From the NCBI GenBank assembly GCA_050250815.1, contig JBFWNY010000024.1:1-62156 (forward strand): a stretch of 62,156 nucleotides of DNA. The letters run 5' to 3'. The translations under genes were made by a program, and so were the position numbers. Below the pieces are notes generated by a model. The model saw only the letters and a list, made by a program, of their open reading frames with translations, did no database searches and had not been told where the DNA came from. This document shows positions 10,565-21,688 of this stretch, in pieces. The first letter of the stretch is position 1; every line of letters begins with the position of its first letter. Source of the stretch: JAEUMD01 sp050250815 (GTDB lineage: Bacteria; Pseudomonadota; Alphaproteobacteria; Rhizobiales; Hyphomicrobiaceae).

Positions 10565-10702
10565 TTAACCGGCCGCGAGCAGTAGGCGAAGGCCGTACGC
10601 GACCACTGCAACCGCCGTGACGCCCAGCGCCCAGAGCGCGACGAACCAGGCAATCCGCCTCAACAGACTGCCACCAGGGCCGGGCGGCCGATCACCACTC
10701 AA
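10565..10702 (-). CDS. DUF2474-like small membrane protein of the type bd oxidase operon
   Basis: A 45-residue protein with a single hydrophobic helix (RRIAWFVALWALGVTAVAVVAYGLRLLL), matching the small DUF2474 proteins that follow cyd/cio genes in many Proteobacteria and resembling CydX in size and role. There is no ATG: the best start is a TTG at 10702-10700 that overlaps the cioB stop codon (TTGA), with AGAGGG upstream, which suggests translational coupling. An internal TTG before RRIAWF is another possibility. Function as a bd-oxidase accessory subunit is inferred from family and position. Confidence 0.7.
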   Translation of the reverse strand: MSGDRPPGPGGSLLRRIAWFVALWALGVTAVAVVAYGLRLLLAAG

Positions 10703-11703
10703 TGGTAGCCGCCCTCTGCGGGCACCTTCCCCCGGAATACCCAGTAGCTGTAGGCCGTATAGGCCAGAATGAGCGGGATCAGAACGGCAGCGCCGGAGAG
10801 CAGGAACGCAAGGCTCTTGTCGGGCGCGGCGGCATCCCAGATCGTGATGCTGGGCGGAACCATGTGCGGATAGAAGCTGATGCCAAGGCCGACATAGCAG
10901 AGCACGAACAGGGCGAGCGTCATCAGGAAGGGCTCGCGCTCGTGCCCGGCCGCAAGCGCACGCAGCAGCCGGAAGGCGACGAAGCCGGTCGCCAGCGGCA
11001 CGGGCGCCGTGTAGAGCAGCGCCGGAAAGCTGAACCAGCGTGCCATGAACTTGGGATCGAGGAACGGCGTCCACAGACTGAAGACGAGGATCGCCGCCAT
11101 CAGACCCCAGGCCAGCACCCGCGCGAAGCCGAGTGCGCGCTTCTGCAGGTCGCCCTCGGTCTTCATGACGAGCCATGTGGCGCCGAGCAGTCCGTAGCCG
11201 ATGAGCAGCGCAACACCGCAAGCCAGACTGAACGGGGTCAGCCAATCGTACCAGCCGCCGGCGTAGGCCCGTCCCTCCACCTTGATGCCTTGCACCAGCG
11301 CGCCCAGCGCGATGCCCTGCGCAAACGTCGCGATGACCGATCCCAACGTGAACGCGATGTCCCAGATGACGCGGCCGCGTTCGGTGCGCCAGCGGAACTC
11401 GAATGCGACACCGCGCAGGATCAGCCCCAGCAGCATGGCCGTGATCGGCGCGTAGAGCGCCGGCAGGACGATGGCATAGGCAAGCGGGAACACGGCGAAC
11501 AGGCCACCGCCACCCAGAACGAGCCAGGTCTCGTTGCCATCCCAGACCGGGGCCACTGAATTCATGGCGACGTCCTGGTGCCTGCGCCCGCCGAGGAACG
11601 GAAACAGCAGTCCGATCCCCAAGTCGAATCCGTCGAGCACGACGTAAGCGAGCACGGCAAAGGCGATGAGCACGGCCCAAACGAACGCCAGATCGATGAC
11701 CAT
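10699..11703 (-). CDS. cioB: Cytochrome bd-type quinol oxidase subunit II (cyanide-insensitive type)
   Basis: Membrane subunit II of the terminal quinol oxidase, 334 residues with about eight hydrophobic helices. Family signatures include the N-terminal DGFDLGIG segment, PVWDGNETWLV, and a C-terminal run ending in VFRGKV. Length fits the CydB/CioB family. A GGGAGG ribosome site precedes the ATG. It follows cioA with a 12-base gap and overlaps the small DUF2474-like gene, so the three form one operon. It binds no heme itself but is needed for assembly of the oxidase. Confidence 0.93.
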   Translation of the reverse strand: MVIDLAFVWAVLIAFAVLAYVVLDGFDLGIGLLFPFLGGRRHQDVAMNSVAPVWDGNETWLVLGGGGLFAVFPLAYAIVLPALYAPITAMLLGLILRGVAFEFRWRTERGRVIWDIAFTLGSVIATFAQGIALGALVQGIKVEGRAYAGGWYDWLTPFSLACGVALLIGYGLLGATWLVMKTEGDLQKRALGFARVLAWGLMAAILVFSLWTPFLDPKFMARWFSFPALLYTAPVPLATGFVAFRLLRALAAGHEREPFLMTLALFVLCYVGLGISFYPHMVPPSITIWDAAAPDKSLAFLLSGAAVLIPLILAYTAYSYWVFRGKVPAEGGYH

Positions 11704-11715
11704 GATGCTGCCTCC

Positions 11716-13125
11716 CTACTCGCCGGACCGCGCGGGTTTCATCGCGGGACCGGGCGCGATGCCCGCGGCGCGCACCGGCGCCTTGGGGTCGGGCCCTCCT
11801 GAGCTCGCCGACGGCGACTTGGCCATCAGCCGCAGCACGTAGAAGGTGCCGGCGCCAAACACAGTGAGATAGACGGAAAAGAATGCGACGAGCGAACTTC
11901 CGACCGCCGGCGCCGCGATCGCCGATACGCTTTCCGACGTGCGCAGGAGCCCGTAGACCGTATAGGGCTGGCGACCGACCTCGGTGGTGATCCACCCCGC
12001 CAGCACCGCAAGGAAGCCGCTCGGTCCCATCAGCACCGCAGCACGCTGCAGCCATGCCGCCTCATGGAGACCGCCGCGCCAACGGGCAAGCAGGCTCCAC
12101 AATCCGACGCCGAGCATGGCGAAGCCCACCCCCAGCATGATGCGGAAGCTCCAGAACACAATCGTGGCATTCGGCCAGTCCTCGCGGGGAAAGGCCTTGA
12201 GGCCTTTCACCTCGCCGTCCCACTCATGCGTCAGGATCATGCTGCCCAGCGCGGGGATCTCGATTGCGTGGCGCGTTTCGGCCGCGGCGTTGTCGGGCCA
12301 GCCGAACAGAATGAGCGGCGCACCCTTGCGCGTCTCGTAGTGACCCTCCATCGCGGCCACCTTCATCGGCTGATGCTCGAGCGTGTTGAGGCCATGAAAA
12401 TCGCCGGCAACGATCTGCACAGGCGTCACAAGGGCCGCCATCCACATGGCCATCGAGAACATGATGCGCGCGCGGGCGTCGGCGCGATCCTTAAGCAGGT
12501 GCCAGGCGCCGACCGCGCCCACGACGAACGCCGTCGTGAGGTAGGCCGCCAGCACCATGTGCACAAGCCGGTAGGGGAAGGAGGGGTTGAACACGATCGC
12601 CCACCAGTCGACCGGCACGAACTGGCCCTTGTCGTTGGTGGCGAACCCGGCAGGCGTCTGCATCCAGCTGTTGACCGACAAAATCCAGAAGGCCGAGAAC
12701 AGCGTGCCGGCGGCAACCATGAGCGTTGCAAACAGATGCAGGCCGCGGCCCACCTTCTCGCGCCCGAACAGCATGACGCCCAGGAACCCGGCCTCCAGGA
12801 AGAAGGCTGTCAGCACCTCGTAGCCCATGAGCGGCCCGAGCACCGGCCCGGTCTTGTCGGAGAACACACTCCAGTTCGTGCCGAACTGGTAGCTCATGAC
12901 GACGCCCGATACGACGCCCATGCCGAATGCGACGGCAAAAATCTTGAGCCAGTACTCGAAGACGCGGATGTAGTCGTCGCGTCCCGTCAGCAGCCACAAG
13001 GTCTCGAGCACGGCAAGGTAGCTCGCCAGACCTATCGAAAAGGCGGGGAAAATGATGTGAGCGGAGACGGTGAACGCAAATTGAAGGCGCGCCAGATCGA
13101 GGGCTGAGAGGGCGGTCAGATCCAT
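11716..13125 (-). CDS. cioA: Cytochrome bd-type quinol oxidase subunit I (cyanide-insensitive type)
   Basis: Heme-bearing subunit I of a type bd quinol oxidase in the cytoplasmic membrane; oxidises quinol and reduces oxygen to water. At 469 residues it is shorter than E. coli CydA and belongs to the short Q-loop, CIO-like group. Visible features are RLQFAFTVSAHIIFP with heme-ligand His23, FPYRLVHMVLAAY (second heme His), NTLEHQPMKVAAMEGHYETRKGAP, and GWITTEVGRQPYTVYG. A good ribosome site (GGAGG) lies upstream. Such oxidases usually work at low oxygen or in the presence of cyanide, sulfide or NO. The cyanide-insensitive label is inferred from the short Q loop. Confidence 0.93.
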   Translation of the reverse strand: MDLTALSALDLARLQFAFTVSAHIIFPAFSIGLASYLAVLETLWLLTGRDDYIRVFEYWLKIFAVAFGMGVVSGVVMSYQFGTNWSVFSDKTGPVLGPLMGYEVLTAFFLEAGFLGVMLFGREKVGRGLHLFATLMVAAGTLFSAFWILSVNSWMQTPAGFATNDKGQFVPVDWWAIVFNPSFPYRLVHMVLAAYLTTAFVVGAVGAWHLLKDRADARARIMFSMAMWMAALVTPVQIVAGDFHGLNTLEHQPMKVAAMEGHYETRKGAPLILFGWPDNAAAETRHAIEIPALGSMILTHEWDGEVKGLKAFPREDWPNATIVFWSFRIMLGVGFAMLGVGLWSLLARWRGGLHEAAWLQRAAVLMGPSGFLAVLAGWITTEVGRQPYTVYGLLRTSESVSAIAAPAVGSSLVAFFSVYLTVFGAGTFYVLRLMAKSPSASSGGPDPKAPVRAAGIAPGPAMKPARSGE

Positions 13126-13245
13126 GAGCTTGCCTCCGCACGTTCGCGCCAGGGCAAGGCTAAACGCTGTTTTGGCCCGCTGCCAACCTCATATGCTGTG
13201 CCAAATGGTCCGCAGGGGCGCCCAAATGGGTCCGCGCTCCCGGAT

Positions 13246-13755
13246 CTAACGGCGGACGCGGCGCCGCGAAAAGGGCTGGGAGGGTTCCTCGCTGCCCTCG
13301 ATGCCCCGCCGGTCCTCCGGCTCGCCCAGCGCCGCCTGCGGCGCCGATGTCGGTTCCTTGCAGCCGGTGAGCCAGATATCGAACACCGGGTGCTCGACGG
13401 CATTGAGCGCGGGGCTTTCGGCAAACATCCAGCCCGTGAAGATGCGCTTCTGCGCGCCCTCCAGCTCCTGCTCGTCGACCTCAACAAAGGTTGTCGTCTT
13501 GGGCAGATCGGTGGGCGGGCTCGACAGACACGTCCGCGGCGTGACCTTGAGCGATCCGAACTCGACGGTCTGGCCCAGCGGCACCTCGAGCTTGGAGATG
13601 CGGGCGGTAACCTTGTCGAGCGCTGCGAACACGGCAACCTTGTTCTGGATCCGCTCAGCGTGCGCTGAAGACACCAGGAGCAGCACCGCCAGAGGCGTCA
13701 GCGTTGCCAGGGTCGCGAGCGTCTTCGCCAAGTGTGTTCGCCGTCGTGCGGGCAT
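13246..13755 (-). CDS. DUF2155 domain-containing exported protein
   Basis: A 169-residue exported protein. A signal peptide runs to about residue 33 (LAVLLLVSSAHA). The mature part has the DUF2155 pattern: FAALDKVTARISKLEVPLGQTVEFGSL, VTPRTC and RIFTGWMFAESPALNAVEHPVFDIWLTGC. Two Cys flank the domain and may form a disulfide. The C-terminal 30 residues are charged and look disordered. In Alphaproteobacteria this family is commonly encoded next to the NDUFA12-like gene, as here. Molecular function is unknown. The start at 13755 (MPARRRTH) gives a normal signal peptide; the frame is open to 13812. Confidence 0.8.
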   Translation of the reverse strand: MPARRRTHLAKTLATLATLTPLAVLLLVSSAHAERIQNKVAVFAALDKVTARISKLEVPLGQTVEFGSLKVTPRTCLSSPPTDLPKTTTFVEVDEQELEGAQKRIFTGWMFAESPALNAVEHPVFDIWLTGCKEPTSAPQAALGEPEDRRGIEGSEEPSQPFSRRRVRR

Positions 13756-13901
13756 CGGCCTCCCCTTGTTCGACCGGTTCACACTGTGCCGGAGCGCGTG
13801 AGCGGCTGCCAAGGTGTTAAACGGAAATTTGGCTGCTTCGAGATCACGACGCGATATGCGTCACGGGCATCCACGCCGGACCCGGACCCGAACGCGCCTG
13901 T

Positions 13902-14300
13902 CTACTCCGGACGCCACGCCTTGTAGTCCCCCGTTCCACGGGGCCGCTTGGCCGCTGTCAGGATCGAACCTTCGGGCCGGTAGGCGTCCGCCGTACCCGT
14001 CATGTTGGGCTTGTGCGGCAGTTGCCATGGCCGGGGCTGATAGTCCTGCTCGGTCGGCGGCGTATCAACCGTATAGTGCATCCAGCCGTGCCACTCCGGC
14101 GGAATCTTCGAGGCTTCCGCTCCTTTGGGATATGTGACGAAGCGGCGTGGCTTACCGACCGGACCGACGCCCGAGCGCTGCTCGTAGTACCGGTTGCCCA
14201 GCGCATCCTCACCCACGAAGCGCATTTTGCGCCAGATGTAGAGCCTGGTGCCCCACGTGTTGCCGCCCCACCAGCTGAAGATCTCGCTGAAGATGCCCAT
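13902..14300 (-). CDS. NDUFA12-family complex I accessory subunit
   Basis: Homologue of the mitochondrial complex I subunit NDUFA12 (B17.2), found in the alphaproteobacterial NADH:ubiquinone oxidoreductase. The 132-residue protein shows GNTWGTRLYIWRKMRFVGEDALGNRYYEQR, RRFVTYPKG, and PPEWHGWMHYTVDTPPT, all highly typical of the family. The start at 14300 (MGIFSEIF) is chosen over a GTG three codons upstream. It precedes the DUF2155 gene on the same strand by about 145 bases, a conserved neighbourhood in this class. Confidence 0.93.
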   Translation of the reverse strand: MGIFSEIFSWWGGNTWGTRLYIWRKMRFVGEDALGNRYYEQRSGVGPVGKPRRFVTYPKGAEASKIPPEWHGWMHYTVDTPPTEQDYQPRPWQLPHKPNMTGTADAYRPEGSILTAAKRPRGTGDYKAWRPE

Positions 14301-14987
14301 GAGGCACACCCCTGTAGCCCGCCCGTTGAGGTAGGGCGTTGTTCCGCCGCTGCGGCTTTCGCCGACCCTGAGTGCCAGGACGACGAAGACGGTTTAAGCC
14401 CCGCGCGGCTGGTCAGTCCATACGTCCATTCGGCGCGGCTTTCCAGTCACACCACCGGGCTTCGGAATCGGCTTAGCGTGTCTCCGTCACGGCGATGGAG
14501 CCATCTCTCCAAGGCTTTCAACAGCCGCTCTCCCGGTGACGACCCGCTAAACATGCCGGAAATCCGGGCGCTGCCGCCGAACTATCCACAGGTTGCCAAC
14601 ACCACTACATCTAGTGCCAAGTCTCATCTACCACCCACAAGCCGTGGTGACGACGGCTTCGAATCGCCCTAAGTTCAAGACATCGATGTGACGATCCTGC
14701 ATGGCGCAGAGGGAAGCGCTGAGCCGGGGTCCGGTCGGTCTGGGGTTTAGTTTCCAGCATGTCGTTCGCGTTGAGGCCGTCCCAGACGGCCCAAAGTCGC
14801 GTCCGCGCATTTCCGCGCGAGTTTCCGAAGCTGAAACATCGATTGGTTCGTGTTGACCCGGAGCTGTGTCTCGGCACCGGGATGGTGAGTTGTGTGTCCG
14901 CGTAGCACGCGAGGCGCCGCCGGCGAGCCGGCAGGGCCTTTTCCCAAAAGACTTCCTAATGAGACGCCAAGCAGGCGGGGGACGGAC
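14301..14987. other. Long intergenic region upstream of nrdJ
   Basis: No gene is supported in these 687 bases. It should hold the promoters of the NDUFA12-like gene (minus strand) and of nrdJ (plus strand). I looked for a cobalamin riboswitch ahead of the B12-dependent reductase and could not find its conserved B12 box. A candidate NrdR box is listed separately. The nrdJ leader may be several hundred bases long if transcription starts near that box. Confidence 0.45.
14603..14616. promoter_or_regulatory. Candidate NrdR box upstream of nrdJ
   Basis: CACTACATCTAGTG has the CACTA...TAGTG symmetry of NrdR boxes (consensus close to ACACwAtATaTwGTGT), the operator of the ribonucleotide reductase repressor NrdR. 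It is 370 bases upstream of the nrdJ start. NrdR boxes usually come in pairs about three helical turns apart and I see no second good copy, which lowers confidence. Confidence 0.4.
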
Positions 14988-18734
<3,747 letters not shown>

Positions 18735-18809
18735 AGTGTGACGTGCCGGTCATCACGACAGGTGTTAGCACGGACCTTGGGGGACCACACGAAAACGGGG
18801 GACTTCGAC

Positions 18810-19007
18810 ATGGACAGCCGGTTTCCGCACCTGCACGTGGAGCAGTTGCAGAATGGGAAGTGGGCGCTGGTGGTGCGCGCCGTTCTCGACATGGATAATC
18901 CGGACTATGGCGTGCTCGAGTGTCAGAACGTGTTCGACGTATACAACAACGAAGCCGAAGCGATGAAGGCGATGGAGAGCTGGCTGCCTGCCGGCCACGC
19001 GCACTAA
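18810..19007 (+). CDS. Small hypothetical protein downstream of nrdJ
   Basis: A 65-residue acidic, His- and Asn-containing protein with no membrane segment, not recognised. It reads MDSRFPHLHVEQLQNGKW, then a beta-like stretch (WALVVRAVLDMD), then VFDVYNNEAEAMKAMESWLP, which suggests a compact alpha/beta domain. The start at 18810 follows GGGGGACTTCGAC. It lies 75 bases after the nrdJ stop on the same strand and ahead of a strong terminator, so it is probably the last gene of that transcript. Coding status is supported by the terminator position and plausible composition only. Confidence 0.65.
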   Translation: MDSRFPHLHVEQLQNGKWALVVRAVLDMDNPDYGVLECQNVFDVYNNEAEAMKAMESWLPAGHAH

Positions 19008-19049
19008 GCCCGTCGCTCGCATCACCACGATCCTAGATCGTGGGACCTG

Positions 19050-19087
19050 CCCCCGGACGCACCCGCGTACCGGGGGTTTTTGCTTTT
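19050..19087 (+). terminator. Rho-independent terminator after nrdJ and the 65-residue gene
   Basis: A strong hairpin with stem CCCCCGG-ACGC pairing to GCGT-A-CCGGGGG (19050-19076; one bulged A) is followed by TTTTTGCTTTT. This is a clear intrinsic terminator for the plus-strand transcript. Confidence 0.9.
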
Positions 19088-19128
19088 CGCGCGTCGCGAA
19101 GAGTCAGGGAGCGGTCCGCCGCATGCAC

Positions 19129-20211
19129 TCAGCGCGGTGCGGACGGATCAACAAAACGCGCCTCGGGCACACGCGCCTTGATCCACGGCTTGAACTGCGA
19201 GACTCGCGCGTAGACACCGAAGTTGCCCTTGGCCGCGCAGTCCTCGCCCCAACTCACCACACCGATCTGCACCGGGCAGCCATCGGCGCCGAACACAACG
19301 GCTGGCCCGCCGCTGTCGCCCTGGCAGGAATCGCGTCCCTCCTCGCCCGCGCAGAGCACGTCGGCGCGCTGGCCATCGGGACCGTAGGCGGCGGCGCATT
19401 GCTGCGGTGTCACGCGCGGCACCGCCACTTCCAGAAGCTCCGGCGAGCCGGACACGAACGTACCGCCGCGATCCTTGGGTCCATCGAAGCGCTCGTAGCT
19501 CATGCCGTGCCATTTCGCGCCGAAGCCGGCGACCACGAGGCGGGAAACCTCGGGCAACGGAGTAGCCCGCTCCTCGTCAGCGAGCACCGCGACCGGGCCG
19601 TTGTGCGGCTGCGCGAGGCGCAACAGCGCCACATCGTTGCCGTGGCGCGGATTGCGATCATAAGCCTCGTGCACGACGATCTCGGTTACATCGATCGCCT
19701 TGGCCGGGTCGACACCGTTGAGGTCGTAGGGCTCTACCACCGCCTGCAGTACGCCGAGGCCTTTCAGCCCATGCCGCGCATAGGTCGAGAAGCTCTCCAG
19801 ATATTGCTCCTGCCGGCCGCCGTTGGGATAGAAGATGTTGTAGACGCAGTGCGCTGCCGTCAGCACCCATTGCGGCGCAATAAGCGCGCCGCCACAACGG
19901 TAGCCCGACTCGTTCTCGATGTTGGTGATGCGCAGCGCGACGTAGTTCGGCCAGTGTCCAGCCTCAGCTTTGCAGCCTCCGACGATCTTGTCGGCGGCCG
20001 CGCGCGGATCGGGACACCGCTCGTGCACACGCGCTGCGATGCCCGTGCAGGCCTTTGTCTGCTGCGCACGGACTGGATCAACGCAGAGAGGTTGAGCGAT
20101 GAGTGCGACCGCAAGCAGCCCATGCGCTACGGCCTGCCACCTAGAAATCCGCGCAGGCGTGATCCGCGCAGGCGTGCCCTCAGCGCATCCAGTCATCGCA
20201 TCCCCGCGCAT
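19129..20211 (-). CDS. Secreted trypsin-like serine protease (S1 family)
   Basis: Chymotrypsin-fold protease of 360 residues. An N-terminal export signal (hydrophobic HGLLAVALIAQPLC) precedes the mature domain, which begins at IVGG (residue about 76), the usual activation-cleavage neo-N-terminus. The catalytic triad is complete: LTAAHC (His121), GNDVALL (Asp193) and GDSGGP (Ser300). Asp294, six residues before the Ser, predicts cleavage after Arg or Lys. Paired cysteines are compatible with disulfides, so it works outside the cytoplasm. The start at 20211 has GCGAGGA upstream; ATG 20196 is a good alternative. It is divergent from the caspase-macroglobulin operon about 400 bases away, an interesting protease/inhibitor neighbourhood. 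Confidence 0.92.
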   Translation of the reverse strand: MRGDAMTGCAEGTPARITPARISRWQAVAHGLLAVALIAQPLCVDPVRAQQTKACTGIAARVHERCPDPRAAADKIVGGCKAEAGHWPNYVALRITNIENESGYRCGGALIAPQWVLTAAHCVYNIFYPNGGRQEQYLESFSTYARHGLKGLGVLQAVVEPYDLNGVDPAKAIDVTEIVVHEAYDRNPRHGNDVALLRLAQPHNGPVAVLADEERATPLPEVSRLVVAGFGAKWHGMSYERFDGPKDRGGTFVSGSPELLEVAVPRVTPQQCAAAYGPDGQRADVLCAGEEGRDSCQGDSGGPAVVFGADGCPVQIGVVSWGEDCAAKGNFGVYARVSQFKPWIKARVPEARFVDPSAPR

Positions 20212-20619
20212 TCACAATCCTCGCCGCACGCGTGCCTTTACTCGCACTTGAGCCTAATCGTCTGACAGCAGCAAGATTTGACTTCCCTCGAGGGTGTTGC
20301 GTCCGAACTCTGCGATCCAAGGCGAAGAGCTGGACATCGAAGTCCGCGGCAATTCCACTTCAAGTGAACCTGCTCTAGAGACCGCTCACGACGACAATGC
20401 GGCGGCCAGCTGGCCGCAATCGACGGTCGGCTCAAGTCTGGTGTGCCGTTAAAAAAATGACGACCGCACTGCGATCCGCCAACGAAGCCTACGTCCCATC
20501 GCTGACATACGCCCGTCGCCGCAGCAGAGCCATAATGCATGCCGACAAACAGCTTGACCGCACGGGGTCGAAGGTTAACATTCGGCCCGTTCAACGACAA
20601 CTGAGTTTGCTTATCGGCG
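20212..20619. other. Divergent intergenic region, no gene seen
   Basis: These 408 bases separate the trypsin-like gene and the caspase-like gene and must hold both promoters. Open frames crossing it on either strand have irregular, Cys/Arg/Ser-rich translations and no ribosome sites. I see no clear operator or RNA. Confidence 0.4.
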
Positions 20620-21681
20620 ATGCTCGAACACCGTCTCAAGCTCGCTTCATTGCTGGTTGCTTCGTATGCATTCACGGCGCTTTCCGTATCCGCCGCGCAA
20701 GCCGGCAATCGCGTCGCACTCGTGATCGGCAATCAGGATTATGGCAATGCGGTCGGCCCGCTGACGCATGCGCGCGATGGCGCCAAGCTCGTTGGCGATG
20801 CGCTGACGCGCAGCCGCTTCGAGGTGTCTCCGCACCATGACCTGACGCTGCAAGGCATGCTGGATGCCATCGATGCTTTCGCGCGCAAGCTCAGCACGAG
20901 CGCTGCAGGGGCGGGCACCGACGCGCGTCTCACGTCATTTGTCTATTTCACCGGTCACGGCGTCTCCGACGCAAACGGCATCAACTATCTGGTGCCTATT
21001 CGCTCTCTATCTCTTGCCGCGGGCGAGTTGGCGCGCACCGCCCTGCCGCTGAGCACGCTCGTCGAGAAGCTTACGGCGGCCGCGCCTCAGGCCAACCACA
21101 TCATCGTCGTCGATGCCTGCCGCACGGCTGTCGGCAACGGCGGCGGCGGGGCGGATACGCCGGCAGGCTACGATGCCGCAAAACTGGCAGCACTGCCGCC
21201 CGGTGTGTTTGTCACGTTCGCCACCGGCTTCCGCAAGGTTGCACCCGACCGTCTCGATTTCGCGGATGCGCTGGCCGGCTGGGTCGTCCGTGCCAACGTC
21301 GATCACGAGGTGGCGTTCGCGAAGTTGAGCCGCGACGTGTTCGAGCGCACCGGAAAGGCACAGGAGCCGATCTCCGTTGGGCACCTGCACAGCGCAGTAC
21401 GGCTGGGTTTCGACGTCGGTGCGAGCGGAGACAGCCAGCGGTTCGATGCGGTCGGTCAGTCCGCCGTGATGTTCGTCCACGATGACGTACCCGCCTACAG
21501 CCAGACGGATGCGTCGGCGGGCGTAGTCGAGGTGCTCGGGCGCGGCACGCTGCGGACGGAGGGCGGCGGCGCGCCCGAGATCTTCCGCGTTCACCAGGAG
21601 GGCACCTCGGATGAGTGGATCACCTACAAGACCATCTGGGGACGCGCCTACGTGCGGGCCAATCTCGTCTCGCTGCGCTAG
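20620..21681 (+). CDS. Caspase-family (C14) protease, exported
   Basis: A 353-residue caspase/metacaspase-fold protein with an N-terminal signal peptide (residues about 1-28, ending SAAQAG). The p20-like domain starts with RVALVIGNQDYGN and carries the catalytic dyad: YFTGHG (His113) and IIVVDACR (Cys167). After the catalytic domain (ending about residue 240) a C-terminal domain of about 100 residues follows; its repeated hydrophobic beta-like segments (VVEVLGRGTLR, WITYKTIWGRAYVRANLVSLR) resemble an SH3-like domain. It is the first gene of an operon with an alpha-2-macroglobulin gene seven bases downstream. Activity would be in the periplasm or outside. The target is unknown. Confidence 0.88.
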   Translation: MLEHRLKLASLLVASYAFTALSVSAAQAGNRVALVIGNQDYGNAVGPLTHARDGAKLVGDALTRSRFEVSPHHDLTLQGMLDAIDAFARKLSTSAAGAGTDARLTSFVYFTGHGVSDANGINYLVPIRSLSLAAGELARTALPLSTLVEKLTAAAPQANHIIVVDACRTAVGNGGGGADTPAGYDAAKLAALPPGVFVTFATGFRKVAPDRLDFADALAGWVVRANVDHEVAFAKLSRDVFERTGKAQEPISVGHLHSAVRLGFDVGASGDSQRFDAVGQSAVMFVHDDVPAYSQTDASAGVVEVLGRGTLRTEGGGAPEIFRVHQEGTSDEWITYKTIWGRAYVRANLVSLR

Positions 21682-21688
21682 CGTCGCA

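Noticed and set aside
10703..12055. Minus-strand frame continuous with the small DUF2474-like gene
   Set aside because: Most of it overlaps cioB and cioA in another frame and reads as low-complexity Arg/Ala. Only the last 45 codons are a believable protein.
14700..14987. Cobalamin riboswitch ahead of the B12-dependent ribonucleotide reductase
   Set aside because: I looked for the conserved B12 box and the core GGGAA...CCCGCCACTG elements and found neither in a consistent arrangement.
20238..20732. Minus-strand open frame between the trypsin-like and caspase-like genes
   Set aside because: It overlaps the caspase start, lacks a ribosome site and has an irregular Ser/Arg/Cys-rich translation.
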